Shown here in pieces: positions 35,467 through 44,859 of a DNA stretch of 64,000 nucleotides (its first letter is position 1; the number at the start of each line of letters is the position of its first letter). The position numbers and the translations under genes were made by a program. The DNA comes from Thioalkalivibrio sp. ALJT (GTDB lineage Bacteria > Pseudomonadota > Gammaproteobacteria > Ectothiorhodospirales > Ectothiorhodospiraceae). The notes under the pieces were generated by a model, which was given only the letters and a program-made list of their open reading frames with translations, ran no database searches and was not told the DNA's origin. The stretch is from positions 392,001 to 456,000 of the forward strand of contig NZ_KB907121.1 of the NCBI RefSeq assembly GCF_000381825.1, given 5' to 3'.

Positions 35467-36372
35467 ATGAAACAAAAGCAGATTGCGGTTACCGGCGCAG
35501 CAGCGCTCGCGCTCGCCCTCTCCGGGGCATGGATCGTTCAGGCCACCGCTGATGAAACCGTTTACCGCGAATACCAGCCCATGCTGGACTATGGCGATGA
35601 TCCGCACGTGTCGGACGACCATACCGGGACCTACAAGTACTGGAAGGATCGCGCAGCGCTCGATGCCGCCATGGTCGCCTCGCAAAGCGACCAGTGGAAG
35701 ACCAACTGGAAGTTCATGGACCCGCCTTTCGACCAGTCGCTGCACGGTGGGCACCTGGCCGAGGATCGTGGGGCTTTCCTGTTCGCGGAGCTCAATGACA
35801 ATGGCGCCTTCGCGGCCTGTCTGGGGGCGGAAGATGGTGACCTGACCGGGCTGCGCGCCACGCAATATCCGCAGTTCAACGAAGAGCTGGGCCGGATCAT
35901 GAACCTGGAGATGATGATCGAGCATTGCGCCGCCGAGAAGGGCAAGACGCTCAAGCACGGCAGTTACGACAACTCCGCGATCTCGGTGTATGTCGCCACC
36001 CACAGCAACGGCATGCCGATCGAAATCGACGTCACCGAAGGCGAACTCAAGAAGGCCTACAAGCGGGGGCAGGAGCGGTTCCATCTGCGGACTGGCCGCA
36101 TGAACCTGGCCTGCGCCAGCTGCCACACGACAACGGCCGGCGAGCGTCTGCGCGGTCAGGCACTGACCACTCATTACGGTGACGCGGCCCACTGGCCGAC
36201 CTATCGCACAAAGGACGAACTGCAGTCGCTGCAGGTGCGGTTTACCGAATGCAACCGAAACTCCGGAACCCAGCCGTTGCAGCTTGGTGCCGATGCCTAC
36301 AACGACATCGAAGTGTTTTTGAATGCGCTTAGCAGTGGCTACGAGGTCGCGGTACCGAGCGCGCGAGACTGA
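35467..36372 (+). CDS. soxA: L-cysteine S-thiosulfotransferase subunit SoxA
   Basis: A 301-residue periplasmic cytochrome that conjugates thiosulfate to the SoxY cysteine. The signal peptide is about 28 residues (ending VQATA). Only one haem motif is present, CASCH at 216-220. Cys262 in FTECNRN is the cysteine that becomes the persulfide haem ligand. The N-terminal haem of dihaem SoxA is missing: its region keeps two single cysteines but no CXXCH, so this is the monohaem type. It closes the soxXA operon. Confidence 0.93.
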   Translation: MKQKQIAVTGAAALALALSGAWIVQATADETVYREYQPMLDYGDDPHVSDDHTGTYKYWKDRAALDAAMVASQSDQWKTNWKFMDPPFDQSLHGGHLAEDRGAFLFAELNDNGAFAACLGAEDGDLTGLRATQYPQFNEELGRIMNLEMMIEHCAAEKGKTLKHGSYDNSAISVYVATHSNGMPIEIDVTEGELKKAYKRGQERFHLRTGRMNLACASCHTTTAGERLRGQALTTHYGDAAHWPTYRTKDELQSLQVRFTECNRNSGTQPLQLGADAYNDIEVFLNALSSGYEVAVPSARD

Positions 36373-36411
36373 CCTCCTGGCAGGGAAGCCGCAACCCCGG
36401 CACGGGTACTT

Positions 36412-36444
36412 GGGCCAGTAGTTTCACTGCTGGCCCTTTTCTTT
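36412..36444 (+). terminator. Terminator of soxXA
   Basis: A 10-bp stem, GGGCCAGTAG/CTGCTGGCCC, with one wobble pair and a five-base loop is followed by TTTTCTTT. It lies 40 nt after the soxA stop. Confidence 0.85.
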
Positions 36445-36477
36445 GGGCCTCGCGCATCCTCCGGATGCGCGAGGCCC
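36445..36477. repeat. Perfect 15-bp hairpin directly after the soxA terminator
   Basis: The arms GGGCCTCGCGCATCC and GGATGCGCGAGGCCC pair perfectly around a three-base loop. No T run follows on either strand, so it is not a classical terminator. It may block exonucleases or act as a transcription barrier between soxXA and glnA. Confidence 0.75.
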
Positions 36478-36532
36478 ATCTATTTCGCGCGGCCGCCGCG
36501 TATGGGGTCCGCGGTAGGCGGTCCAACGGGCA

Positions 36533-36570
36533 CAAAAAAGCCGCCGGCCCCGGAGAGGGCGCAGCGGCGG
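36533..36570 (-). terminator. Probable terminator of glnA
   Basis: On the minus strand an imperfect GC-rich stem (CCGCCG with CGGCGG and an inner GCCC/GGGC) is followed by six U residues. Confidence 0.55.
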
Positions 36571-36607
36571 ATGGCCTCGCGGCCCCGAGGGGCCGGAAGC
36601 GGGTGCC

Positions 36608-38017
36608 TTACAGGCTGTAGTACATGTCGAACTCGATCGGATGGGTGGTCATGCGCATCTGCGTGACGTCTTCCATCTTCAGGTCGATGTAGGCATCGAT
36701 CATGTCGTCGGTGAACACGCCACCCTGGGTCAGGAACTCGCGATCCTGGTTCAGGGCTTCCAGCGCCTGGTCCAGCGAATGGCAGACCTGCGGGATGCCC
36801 TTTTCCTCTTCCGGCGGCAGGTCGTAGAGGTTCTTGTCCATCGCGTCGCCCGGGTGGATCTTGTTCTGGATGCCGTCCAGGCCGGCCATCAGCATCGCGG
36901 CGAACGCGAGGTACGGGTTGGCGGTGGAGTCCGGGAAGCGCAGCTCGATGCGGCGCGCCTTCGGGTTCATCACGAACGGGATGCGCAGCGAGGCCGAGCG
37001 ATTACGCGCGGAGTAGGCCAGCATCACCGGCGCCTCGAAGCCCGGCACCAGACGCTTGTAGCTGTTGGTGGACGGGTTGGTGAAGGCGTTCAGTGCGCGG
37101 GCGTGCTTGATGATGCCGCCGATGTAGTACAGCGCGGTCTCGGACAGGCCGCCGTAGAGATCGCCGGAGAACAGGTTCTTGCCGTCCTTGGACAGCGACT
37201 GGTGCACGTGCATGCCCGAGCCGTTGTCGCCAACGATCGGCTTGGGCATGAAGGTCGCGGTCTTGCCGTGGATGTGGGCCACGTTCTGCACCACGTATTT
37301 CAGGACCTGTACCTCGTCGGCCTTCTGCGTCAGGGTCGCCGGGCCCACGCCGATCTCGCACTGGCCGGCGGTCGCCACCTCGTGGTGGTGCACCTCGGTG
37401 ACGAGGCCCATTTCGGTCATCACTTCGCACATGGTGGAGCGCAGGTCATGCAGGCTGTCGACCGGCGGGACCGGGAAGTAGCCACCCTTCACGCCCGGAC
37501 GGTGACCGATGTTGCCGTCGTCGTACACGCGCTCGGAGTTCCAGGAGGCCTCCTCGGAATCGACACGGCAGTAGGAACCGGACAGGCTGGAGCCCCACTT
37601 CACGTCGTCGAACACGAAGAATTCGTTTTCCGGACCGAACAGAGCGGTGTCGGCGATGCCGGTGCTCTGCAGGTAGGCCTCGGCGCGGCGCGCCAGGGAG
37701 CGCGGGCAGCGGTCATAGCCCTGCATGGTGGCCGGCTCGACCACATCGCAGCGGATGTTCATGGTCATGTCTTCGAAGAAGGGGTCGATCACGGCCGACT
37801 CGGCGTCCGGCATCAGGATCATGTCGGACTCGTTGATCCCCTTCCAGCCGGAGATCGATGAGCCGTCGAACATCTTGCCTTCCTCGAAGGTCTCTTCGTC
37901 GATGTCGTGGGCCGGCATGGTCACATGCTGTTCCTTGCCCTTGGAGTCGGTAAAGCGGAAGTCGACAAAGCGCACTTCCTTTTCCTTGATCTGGTTCAGC
38001 ACGTCGGCTGCGGACAT
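36608..38017 (-). CDS. glnA: Glutamine synthetase type I
   Basis: A 469-residue dodecameric enzyme condensing glutamate and ammonia. [32 protein letters not shown], the ATP-binding [11 protein letters not shown] and the NRSASLRIP region are standard. The adenylylation tyrosine is in [10 protein letters not shown], so activity is probably adjusted by GlnE. The start giving [12 protein letters not shown] has an AAGGAG site. A sigma-54 promoter and two NtrC sites lie upstream, predicting induction when nitrogen is short. Confidence 0.97.
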   Translation of the reverse strand: MSAADVLNQIKEKEVRFVDFRFTDSKGKEQHVTMPAHDIDEETFEEGKMFDGSSISGWKGINESDMILMPDAESAVIDPFFEDMTMNIRCDVVEPATMQGYDRCPRSLARRAEAYLQSTGIADTALFGPENEFFVFDDVKWGSSLSGSYCRVDSEEASWNSERVYDDGNIGHRPGVKGGYFPVPPVDSLHDLRSTMCEVMTEMGLVTEVHHHEVATAGQCEIGVGPATLTQKADEVQVLKYVVQNVAHIHGKTATFMPKPIVGDNGSGMHVHQSLSKDGKNLFSGDLYGGLSETALYYIGGIIKHARALNAFTNPSTNSYKRLVPGFEAPVMLAYSARNRSASLRIPFVMNPKARRIELRFPDSTANPYLAFAAMLMAGLDGIQNKIHPGDAMDKNLYDLPPEEEKGIPQVCHSLDQALEALNQDREFLTQGGVFTDDMIDAYIDLKMEDVTQMRMTTHPIEFDMYYSL

Positions 38018-38098
38018 GGGGATCTCCTTGGTCTTCACTTGAGTCTTCGATTTTGACCGGCCGGCCTGTCGGCCCCTGCACGGCTTCGTAGGACATTA

Positions 38099-38114
38099 TG
38101 CAGGCATCATGCCA
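38099..38114 (-). promoter_or_regulatory. Sigma-54 promoter of glnA
   Basis: Read on the minus strand, TGGCATGATGCCTGCA carries GG and GC at the -24 and -12 positions of the TGGCACG-N4-TTGCA consensus. It lies 82 nt before the glnA ATG. Confidence 0.78.
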
Positions 38115-38178
38115 TCCGGCCCGATTCGGCCCGGGCGCGCGAAAAACGGGCACCCCGGGTGCCACGCCGCATCCTTTC

Positions 38179-38217
38179 TGCACCATTTTGGTGCCTTATA
38201 CGCACAATCATGGTGCC
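38179..38217 (-). promoter_or_regulatory. Two NtrC binding sites upstream of glnA
   Basis: One site, TGCACCATTTTGGTGCC, is close to the NtrC consensus TGCACCAAAATGGTGCA. The second reads GCACAATCATGGTGC and fits GCAC-N5-TGGTGC exactly. Centres are about 22 bp apart, near -100 and -120 from the predicted start. Confidence 0.85.
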
Positions 38218-38235
38218 TGGCGGGGTGTGCCGCAC

Positions 38236-39453
38236 CTAATGAGTGCATGGGCGATAGAGTAGCGTGACCTCGCCCAGCATGTCGCCCACCTGCGGGTGGG
38301 CGTGCAGCCGGTCGGCCAGGGCCCGGGCCCGCGCCTCCAGGTCCGGAGCCGCGGTTGCCCCGTCAAGGCGCAGGGTCAGCGTCATGTGCACCCGGCCACC
38401 CAGGTAGTGCAGGGACAGGTGCTCCACCGCGTCCAGCTCCGGGCTGTCGGCCCAGGCCTCGCGCAGGGCCTCCACCAGTACCGGCCGTAACGGCAGCGTC
38501 GAACTGCGCGCCTGCTCCGCGTCATTTTCCGGGTCTACGTGCACCGTGATGTCGTTGACCCGGTCATGCTCGTCGGTCACCGAATGGAACACCGCATCAG
38601 CGATCCGATGCCCCTCGGAGACCGAGATCATCGGCGCGACCTGGATGTGCACGTCCACGACGACATCGCTGCCATGGCGTCGTGTGCGCAGCATGTGTGC
38701 GTCTTTTACCCCGGGCACGTCCACGATGGTGCGATGGATGCGTTGCACCTGGTCCGGCTCCAGCGCGGTGTCGATCAACTCCGCCGCGGCACGCACGATC
38801 AGCCGCCCGGCGACATGCAGGATGAACAGGGCAACGATCAGTGCGGCCAGGGCATCGGCCCACGGAAAGCCCGCCACCGCCGCCCCGACACCCACCAGCA
38901 CGAACAGCGAGGAGATCGCATCCGTGCGGTGATGCCAGGCATTGGCCTCCAGCATGCGCGACTGGTGGCGGCGTGCCACCCGTTGGGTGTACTGGTACAG
39001 GCCTTCCTTCGCCACCAGGGTGAGCGCGGCGAAGGCGACCGCGGCCGTGGCCGGTGCGGTCAGGGGCTCCGCGCCGAGCAGGCGGCTGCCGGCGGTCCAG
39101 GCGATGGCCAGCCCCGCGAACGTCAGAAACAGGCCCACGATTACGGTGGCCAGGGTCTCGATGCGGGCATGGCCGTAGGGGTGATCCGCGTCTGGCGAGG
39201 CCGCGGCCTTGCGCGCGGCGAACAGCACCACCCCGTCGGTGATCAGGTCGGACAGGGTGTGGACACCGTCGGCCACCAGCGCCTGCGAGTTCAGCAGCCA
39301 GCCGCTGATCAGCTGCGCCAGCGCCAGGCCAGCATTGACCACCGCGCCGACCAGCGTCACCCGGCGCGTCGCGCGGTAGCGCGGGCCGTTCTCTGACGGA
39401 GCCGGGGCTCCGGAGTTGGCGAGGGGATCGCTCAGGGTGGCTCTCCCGGTCAA
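38236..39453 (-). CDS. Cation diffusion facilitator transporter
   Basis: A 405-residue CDF-family exporter of divalent metals using the proton or cation gradient. The metal-site motifs [12 protein letters not shown] (helix 2) and [14 protein letters not shown] (helix 5, HHRTD) are intact. Six membrane helices are followed by a cytoplasmic domain with VDVHIQVAP. The C-terminus has an additional ~100-residue domain beyond minimal CDF proteins. Specificity (Zn, Fe or Co) cannot be read. Its end abuts the glnA control region. Confidence 0.88.
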   Translation of the reverse strand: MTGRATLSDPLANSGAPAPSENGPRYRATRRVTLVGAVVNAGLALAQLISGWLLNSQALVADGVHTLSDLITDGVVLFAARKAAASPDADHPYGHARIETLATVIVGLFLTFAGLAIAWTAGSRLLGAEPLTAPATAAVAFAALTLVAKEGLYQYTQRVARRHQSRMLEANAWHHRTDAISSLFVLVGVGAAVAGFPWADALAALIVALFILHVAGRLIVRAAAELIDTALEPDQVQRIHRTIVDVPGVKDAHMLRTRRHGSDVVVDVHIQVAPMISVSEGHRIADAVFHSVTDEHDRVNDITVHVDPENDAEQARSSTLPLRPVLVEALREAWADSPELDAVEHLSLHYLGGRVHMTLTLRLDGATAAPDLEARARALADRLHAHPQVGDMLGEVTLLYRPCTH

Positions 39454-39573
39454 GGCGGGCTCTCAGTATGGCCGCGTGGCCGGCGCAAGCAAAGCCATCG
39501 GCGGCCACGAGCGGTGGCCGAGGCCGGAGCCCGGCCGATATACTGTCCGCTTTGCCCTTACTCGGGATCGCCC

Positions 39574-40518
39574 ATGGCGCACGAACGCAAACCGTCCAGC
39601 AGCAGCCCCACCTTCCAGGACCTGATCCGGCGTCTGCAGGATTACTGGAACGAGCACGGCTGCGTGGCCCTGCAGCCCTACGACATGGAGATGGGGGCCG
39701 GTACCTTTCATCCGGCGACCTTCCTGCGCTCGATCGGGCCGGAGCCGTGGCGTGCGGCCTATGTGCAGCCCAGCCGCCGTCCTACCGACGGGCGCTACGG
39801 CGACAACCCCAACCGCCTGCAGCACTACTACCAGTTCCAGGTGCTGCTGAAGCCGTCGCCACCGGACATCCAGGATCTCTACCTCGGCTCCCTGGAGGCG
39901 CTGGGCTTCGACACGCTCACCCATGATGTCCGCTTCGTCGAGGACAACTGGGAGTCTCCGACCCTTGGCGCCTGGGGCCTCGGGTGGGAGGTCTGGCTGA
40001 ACGGCATGGAGGTCACCCAGTTCACGTACTTCCAGCAGGTGGGCGGGCTGGACTGCCACCCGGTGTCCGGCGAGATCACCTACGGGCTGGAGCGCCTGGC
40101 GATGTATCTGCAGGGGGTCGAAAGCGTCTATGACCTGGTCTGGACGATCGGACCGGATGGGCGTGCGATCACCTACGGCGACGTCTATCACCAGAACGAG
40201 GTGGAGCAGTCCACCTACAACTTCGAGCATGCCGACCGTGATGCCCTGTTCGCTGCCTTCGACCAGCATGCGAGCGAGAGCGACCGCATGATCGAGCTGG
40301 GCCTGCCGCTGCCGGCCTACGAGCAGATGCTGCGCGCCTCGCACAGCTTCAACCTGCTGGATGCCCGGGGCGCGATCTCGGTCACTGAGCGTCAGCGCTA
40401 TATCCTGCGCGTGCGTGAACTGTCGCGAAACGTCGCGCAGAAGTACTACGAGTCGCGCGAGGCCCTGGGCTTCCCGCTGTGCGCCGACGACGACACCAAC
40501 AAGCCCGACGCCGCCTGA
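39574..40518 (+). CDS. glyQ: Glycyl-tRNA synthetase alpha subunit
   Basis: A 314-residue class II synthetase subunit that activates glycine. [32 protein letters not shown], the [16 protein letters not shown] block and [14 protein letters not shown] are invariant features. The chosen ATG gives MAHERKPSS. It partners glyS 61 nt downstream in the tetrameric bacterial enzyme. Confidence 0.97.
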   Translation: MAHERKPSSSSPTFQDLIRRLQDYWNEHGCVALQPYDMEMGAGTFHPATFLRSIGPEPWRAAYVQPSRRPTDGRYGDNPNRLQHYYQFQVLLKPSPPDIQDLYLGSLEALGFDTLTHDVRFVEDNWESPTLGAWGLGWEVWLNGMEVTQFTYFQQVGGLDCHPVSGEITYGLERLAMYLQGVESVYDLVWTIGPDGRAITYGDVYHQNEVEQSTYNFEHADRDALFAAFDQHASESDRMIELGLPLPAYEQMLRASHSFNLLDARGAISVTERQRYILRVRELSRNVAQKYYESREALGFPLCADDDTNKPDAA

Positions 40519-40579
40519 ACCTATTTTCCGGATCGCGCGCCCTTGCGCGCGGTCGTGATGGACCCGACACGGACCCGAC

Positions 40580-42661
40580 ATGGCTGAAGCCCGCGAACTC
40601 CTGATCGAACTCGGCACCGAGGAGCTGCCCCCCACCGCCCTGCCGCGCCTGCGTGACGCCCTGGCCGACGGCCTGGTCACCCGCCTGCGCGAGGCCGGGC
40701 TGGAACCGGGCGCGCCCGAGGTCTTCGCCACCCCGCGGCGGCTGGCCGTGCTGTTCCCCGACGTGCCCGCGCGTCAGCCGGACCAGTTGCAGGAGCGTCG
40801 CGGCCCGGCCGTGGCCGCCGCCTTCGACGCCGCTGGCGAGCCGACCAAAGCGGTGCTGGGCTTTGCCCGCTCCTGCGGCGTGGAGGTCGAACGTCTGGAA
40901 CGCGAGACCACCGACAAGGGCGAATACCTGGTCTTCCGCCAGATGCAGCCGGGGCGCGCCCTCGGCGAGCTGCTGCCGGAGATGCTGGAGGCCGCGCTGG
41001 AGGCCCTGCCCACGCCCAAGCGCATGCGCTGGGGCAGCAGCCGCACCGAGTTCGTGCGCCCCGCGCACTGGCTGGTGGTCCTGCACGGGACCGAGGTGCT
41101 GGAGATGACAGTGCTGGAACAGACTGCAGGCCGGGCCACGCACGGCCACCGCTTCCACCAGCCCGGCGCGCTGGAGCTCAAGCGCGGCAACGACTATGCC
41201 GAGCGGCTGCGCAGCCCGGGCTTTGTCGAGCCGTCGTTCGAGTCGCGGCGCGAGAACATCCTGGCCCAGGTGCACGAACAGGCCAGGGCCCTGGGTGGGC
41301 GTGCACTGGTGGATGCCGACCTGCTGGACGAGGTGACCGCGCTGGTGGAGTGGCCGGTGGCCCTGACCGGCGGCTTCGACCCGCGTTTCCTGGATGTCCC
41401 GCAGGAAGCGTTGATCTCCACCATGCAGGACAACCAGAAATACTTCCCGGTGGTCGACGAGGCCGGGCGCATGCAGCCGCACTTCATCGTGATCAGCAAC
41501 ATCGAGTCGCGCGACCCGCATGCGGTGCGCGACGGCAACGAGCGCGTGCTGCGCCCGCGCTTCGCCGATGCCGAATTCTTCTGGCAGCAGGACCGCAAGA
41601 AGCGCCTGGAGGAACGGCTGGACGCGCTGGACTCCGTGGTGTTCGAAAAGCGCCTGGGCACGCTGCGCGACAAGTCCGTGCGGCTGGAGGCCCTGATGCA
41701 GCGCCTGGCCGGCCTGATGGGGCTGGATGCCGATCTCGCCGCGCGCGCCGCGCGCCTGGCCAAGTGCGATCTCGTGACCCAGATGGTGTTCGAGTTCACC
41801 GAGCTGCAGGGCACGATGGGCCGCTACTACGCCCTGCACGACCGCGAGGACGACGCGGTCGCGGCCGCGATCGAGCAGCATTACTGGCCGCGCCAGTCCG
41901 GCTCCGAGCTGCCGGATGTCCCGCTGGCCCAGGCGCTGGCGCTGGCGGACCGGCTGGATACGCTGGCCGGGATCTTCGCGATCGGCAAGCAGCCCACCGG
42001 CACCAAGGACCCGTTCGCTCTGCGCCGCGCTGCGCTGGGGCTGGTGCGCATCCTGGTCGAGCGCGAGCTGCCGCTGGCCCTGACCCCGCTGCTGCAGGCG
42101 GCGGCCGAGCCGATCCGCGCGCGCGTGCCGGAGGCCGACCAGGCCGTGGAGCCGGTGCGCGAGTACATCCTGGAGCGCCTGCGCGGCTACCTGCTGGAGC
42201 AGGGCCAGGCGCACGAGACCATCGAGGCGGTGGCCGCGGTCGCGCCGGATACCCCGCTGGACTTCGTCCGCCGCGTGCGCGCGGTCAGCCTGTTCCGCGA
42301 GCGCCCGGAGGCCGAGGCCCTGGCCGCCGCAAACAAGCGCATCCACAACCTGCTGCGCAAGGCCGGTGAGGAGGCCGAGGCCGACCTCGACCCGGAGGCC
42401 CTGGCGCTGGAGGAGGAGCGGAGCCTATACCAGGGCCTGCAAGCGTTGCGCCCCGGCGTCGAGCAGGCGGTGGCCGACGGCGACTACCTGCATGCCCTGG
42501 GCGAGCTGGCGGGCCTGCGCGATCGGGTCGATACCTTCTTCGACCAGGTGATGGTGATGGCCGAGGATGCCGCCGAGCGGCGCAATCGCCTGGCCCTGCT
42601 GCGCGAGCTGCGCCGCGCCTTCGAGACCGTGGCCGACATCGGCCGCCTGGCCACGGGATAA
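40580..42661 (+). CDS. glyS: Glycyl-tRNA synthetase beta subunit
   Basis: A 693-residue partner of GlyQ responsible for tRNA binding. ELLIELGTEELPP at the start, RWGSS and FVRPAHWLVVL, DNQKYFPVVDE and the catalytic-domain region around EQHYWPRQSG are standard. The C-terminal anticodon-binding domain ends in FETVADIGRLA. Length and order are standard. Confidence 0.97.
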   Translation: MAEARELLIELGTEELPPTALPRLRDALADGLVTRLREAGLEPGAPEVFATPRRLAVLFPDVPARQPDQLQERRGPAVAAAFDAAGEPTKAVLGFARSCGVEVERLERETTDKGEYLVFRQMQPGRALGELLPEMLEAALEALPTPKRMRWGSSRTEFVRPAHWLVVLHGTEVLEMTVLEQTAGRATHGHRFHQPGALELKRGNDYAERLRSPGFVEPSFESRRENILAQVHEQARALGGRALVDADLLDEVTALVEWPVALTGGFDPRFLDVPQEALISTMQDNQKYFPVVDEAGRMQPHFIVISNIESRDPHAVRDGNERVLRPRFADAEFFWQQDRKKRLEERLDALDSVVFEKRLGTLRDKSVRLEALMQRLAGLMGLDADLAARAARLAKCDLVTQMVFEFTELQGTMGRYYALHDREDDAVAAAIEQHYWPRQSGSELPDVPLAQALALADRLDTLAGIFAIGKQPTGTKDPFALRRAALGLVRILVERELPLALTPLLQAAAEPIRARVPEADQAVEPVREYILERLRGYLLEQGQAHETIEAVAAVAPDTPLDFVRRVRAVSLFRERPEAEALAAANKRIHNLLRKAGEEAEADLDPEALALEEERSLYQGLQALRPGVEQAVADGDYLHALGELAGLRDRVDTFFDQVMVMAEDAAERRNRLALLRELRRAFETVADIGRLATG

Positions 42662-42670
42662 CGCCGCCGC

Positions 42671-43426
42671 ATGCTCCCCCTGGTCCGTGGCCTGTTGTTC
42701 CAGCTGGGATTCATCAGCTCCACGCTGGTGTTCGGCCTGTTGCTCCCGCCGCTGATCTGGCCGCTCTCGCCTGCCGCCCGCTACCGGGTGCTCACGCAGT
42801 GGGGGCGTTTCAACATCTGGTGGCTGCGCGTGACCTGCGGCATCGACTACCGGGTACGCGGCGCCGAACACATCGATCCTGCACGGCCGCATGTGGTGCT
42901 GTCCAAGCATCAGTCGGCCTGGGAGACCATCGCCTTCGTCGCGATCTTCCCGATGCAGACCTGGGTGCTCAAGCGCGAACTGATGCGCATCCCGCTGTTT
43001 GGCTGGACGCTGTCCATGCTGGACCCGGTCCCGATCGACCGCGAGGCCGGGCGGCAGGCGCTGGAGAACCTGGTCGCGAAGGGCCAGCAGCGTCTGGACC
43101 AGGGCCGCTGGGTGATCGTGTTTCCCGAAGGTACGCGCGTGGCCCCGGGCGAGCACGGGCGCTATCGCCAGGGCGGCGCGATGCTGGCGGCCCGCACCGG
43201 CTACCCGGTGCTGCCGGTGGCGCTCAACAGTGGCAGCTTCTGGCCGAAGAAGGGCCTCCGGCGCTACCCCGGTACCATCGACGTGGTCATCGGCCCGCCG
43301 CTCGCGACCGCCGGACGCAAGCCGGTGGAGGTGCTGGGCGAGGCCGAGGACTGGATCGAGACCACCATGGCCGGGATCGAGTCGCGTCCCGACCGTCCGT
43401 CATTGGAGCAAGCGCATGGAGAATGA
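42671..43426 (+). CDS. 1-acylglycerol-3-phosphate acyltransferase (PlsC family)
   Basis: A 251-residue membrane enzyme making phosphatidate. One or two N-terminal helices precede the catalytic HX4D-type motif HQSAWE (an HX4E variant), followed by KRELMRIPLFGW, FPEGTR and PVLPVALNSG, motifs I-IV of the family. In many gammaproteobacteria gmhB lies between glyS and this gene; it is absent here. It overlaps the next gene by 11 nt. Confidence 0.88.
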   Translation: MLPLVRGLLFQLGFISSTLVFGLLLPPLIWPLSPAARYRVLTQWGRFNIWWLRVTCGIDYRVRGAEHIDPARPHVVLSKHQSAWETIAFVAIFPMQTWVLKRELMRIPLFGWTLSMLDPVPIDREAGRQALENLVAKGQQRLDQGRWVIVFPEGTRVAPGEHGRYRQGGAMLAARTGYPVLPVALNSGSFWPKKGLRRYPGTIDVVIGPPLATAGRKPVEVLGEAEDWIETTMAGIESRPDRPSLEQAHGE

Positions 43427-44057
43427 ACCCGTGATCAGCGCGCCGCTGGTCGAATTGCGTGACCGGACCATTTACCGCATCGGGGATGGTTCGCCGGCGG
43501 TCTGGTTGATCGACGACCTGGAACTGGGCGGGATCCTGGTCAACGCACCGGCGTATTCGGAACCCCTGCTGACAGCGATCCGGACCATCACCAGCCCCGC
43601 GTACCTGTTCCTGCCCAGCCGCCTTGGCGCGCAGGACCTGGAGGCCTGGCGGGCGGCTGGCCTCGAGACCCTGGCGTTCGAGGCGGAGGCGCCGGCGATC
43701 CGGGCCGCAGGCGGCGAGATCGACATCGCGTTCAATCGCAAGCAGCGCCTGTCGCGCACCATCGACTTCCTGCCGATGGCTGGGGTGACCGAGGGTACCT
43801 GTGCCCTGCGTCTGAAGAATCTGCCAGGGGTGGTGTTCTTCGGGCCGGCGCTGGCACCGGGTGCCGATGGCTGGCCCACGCTGACCCAGAACCCGGAAGA
43901 TCACTCCTTCGAGGCGCGCCTGTTCGGCGCCCTGGGCGTGAAGGACCTGAAGTTCGCCTACGCCTTCTGCGACCGCTTCGATCCCGCCACCACGCAGTTC
44001 GGCCCCGACGCCGACCAGCACATCCAGGCCCGTATCGAGGCCGTGTTCGACGAGTAG
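43416..44057 (+). CDS. Hypothetical protein, possibly degenerate metallo-beta-lactamase fold
   Basis: A 213-residue soluble protein. The start (YRIGDGSPAVWLIDDLELGGILVNAP) and later FFGPALAP region follow the strand pattern of the MBL fold, but the HXHXDH metal motif is missing. No signal peptide or membrane helix. It overlaps the end of the plsC-like gene, with GGAGC upstream of the ATG, so it is coupled to it. I do not recognise a function. Confidence 0.7.
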   Translation: MENEPVISAPLVELRDRTIYRIGDGSPAVWLIDDLELGGILVNAPAYSEPLLTAIRTITSPAYLFLPSRLGAQDLEAWRAAGLETLAFEAEAPAIRAAGGEIDIAFNRKQRLSRTIDFLPMAGVTEGTCALRLKNLPGVVFFGPALAPGADGWPTLTQNPEDHSFEARLFGALGVKDLKFAYAFCDRFDPATTQFGPDADQHIQARIEAVFDE

Positions 44058-44120
44058 CGTTGCCGCTGGGGGCACTCCTCGACGATTGCCGCGGCGCTTG
44101 GCGCCTCGCAATGACGGGGG
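44058..44120. repeat. REP-like palindromic repeat
   Basis: The spacer between the MBL-like gene and tcdA contains GATTGCCGCGGCG and GCGAGGCGCC-type dyads ending in TCGCAATGACGG. This resembles the dispersed TCATTGCGAGG-type palindromes of many proteobacteria. A short related piece, CCATTGCGAGGC, lies near 17730. Confidence 0.45.
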
Positions 44121-44124
44121 TGGG

Positions 44125-44859
44125 TCAGGCGCGGGCGATCAGGTTCTGGATCACGTGCCCGGCGGCGGTCAGGCCGAAGATCGCGGGCAGGTAGGAGATG
44201 GTGCCGTTGACCGAGCGCGGGCGCCCGCCGCCATCGACCGGGCGGTGTTCGGTGCCTTTGCGCGGCTGTTCGATGGAGAACACCACCGGGTAGTCGAGCT
44301 GGGCATCCAGGCGCCGCAGGCGCTTGCGCATCTGGCGCGCCAGCGGGCATACGCGCGTCCCCGCCAGCGGCCCTACCCGTACACCGGTGGGGTCGATGCG
44401 GCCGCCGGCCCCCATGCTCGAGATCACTGCCTGGCCGCGCTGCTGGGCCGTGGCCACTAGGGCCGCCTTGCAGACAATGGAGTCGATCGCGTCGATGACG
44501 AAGTCGGCATCCTCCGGCACCAGATCGTGGAGGGTGTCGGGCCGCAGAAACTCGTGGCGGAGCGTGACCTCGATATCGGGGTCGATGTCACGGATGCGGC
44601 GGGTCATGATCTCGGTCTTGGGGCGGTCGACGGTAGAGCGCAGCGCCACCAGTTGCCGGTTCAGGTTGGAGGCCGCGACCACGTCATGGTCTGCCAGGGT
44701 GACGCGTCCCACGCCGGCGCGGGCGATCGCCTCGGCCGCGTAACTCCCCACCCCGCCCAGGCCGGCGATGAATACATGTCGATCGCGCAGGCTTGCGGTG
44801 ACGTCCGTGCCGAGCAGGAGGTCGGTGCGTTCGCGGTAGGGGTCAGGGTGCGTGGTCAT
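44125..44859 (-). CDS. tcdA: tRNA threonylcarbamoyladenosine dehydratase TcdA
   Basis: A 244-residue E1-like (ThiF/MoeB) enzyme that cyclises t6A37 of tRNA to ct6A using ATP. The nucleotide-binding loop GLGGVGSYAAE, NLNRQ and DAIDS lie in order, then the SSMGAGGRIDPT region. The C-terminal hydrophobic segment (YLPAIFGLTAAGHVIQNLI) would anchor it at the membrane. Its start overlaps the upstream tatD-like stop (TAATG). Confidence 0.92.
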   Translation of the reverse strand: MTTHPDPYRERTDLLLGTDVTASLRDRHVFIAGLGGVGSYAAEAIARAGVGRVTLADHDVVAASNLNRQLVALRSTVDRPKTEIMTRRIRDIDPDIEVTLRHEFLRPDTLHDLVPEDADFVIDAIDSIVCKAALVATAQQRGQAVISSMGAGGRIDPTGVRVGPLAGTRVCPLARQMRKRLRRLDAQLDYPVVFSIEQPRKGTEHRPVDGGGRPRSVNGTISYLPAIFGLTAAGHVIQNLIARA

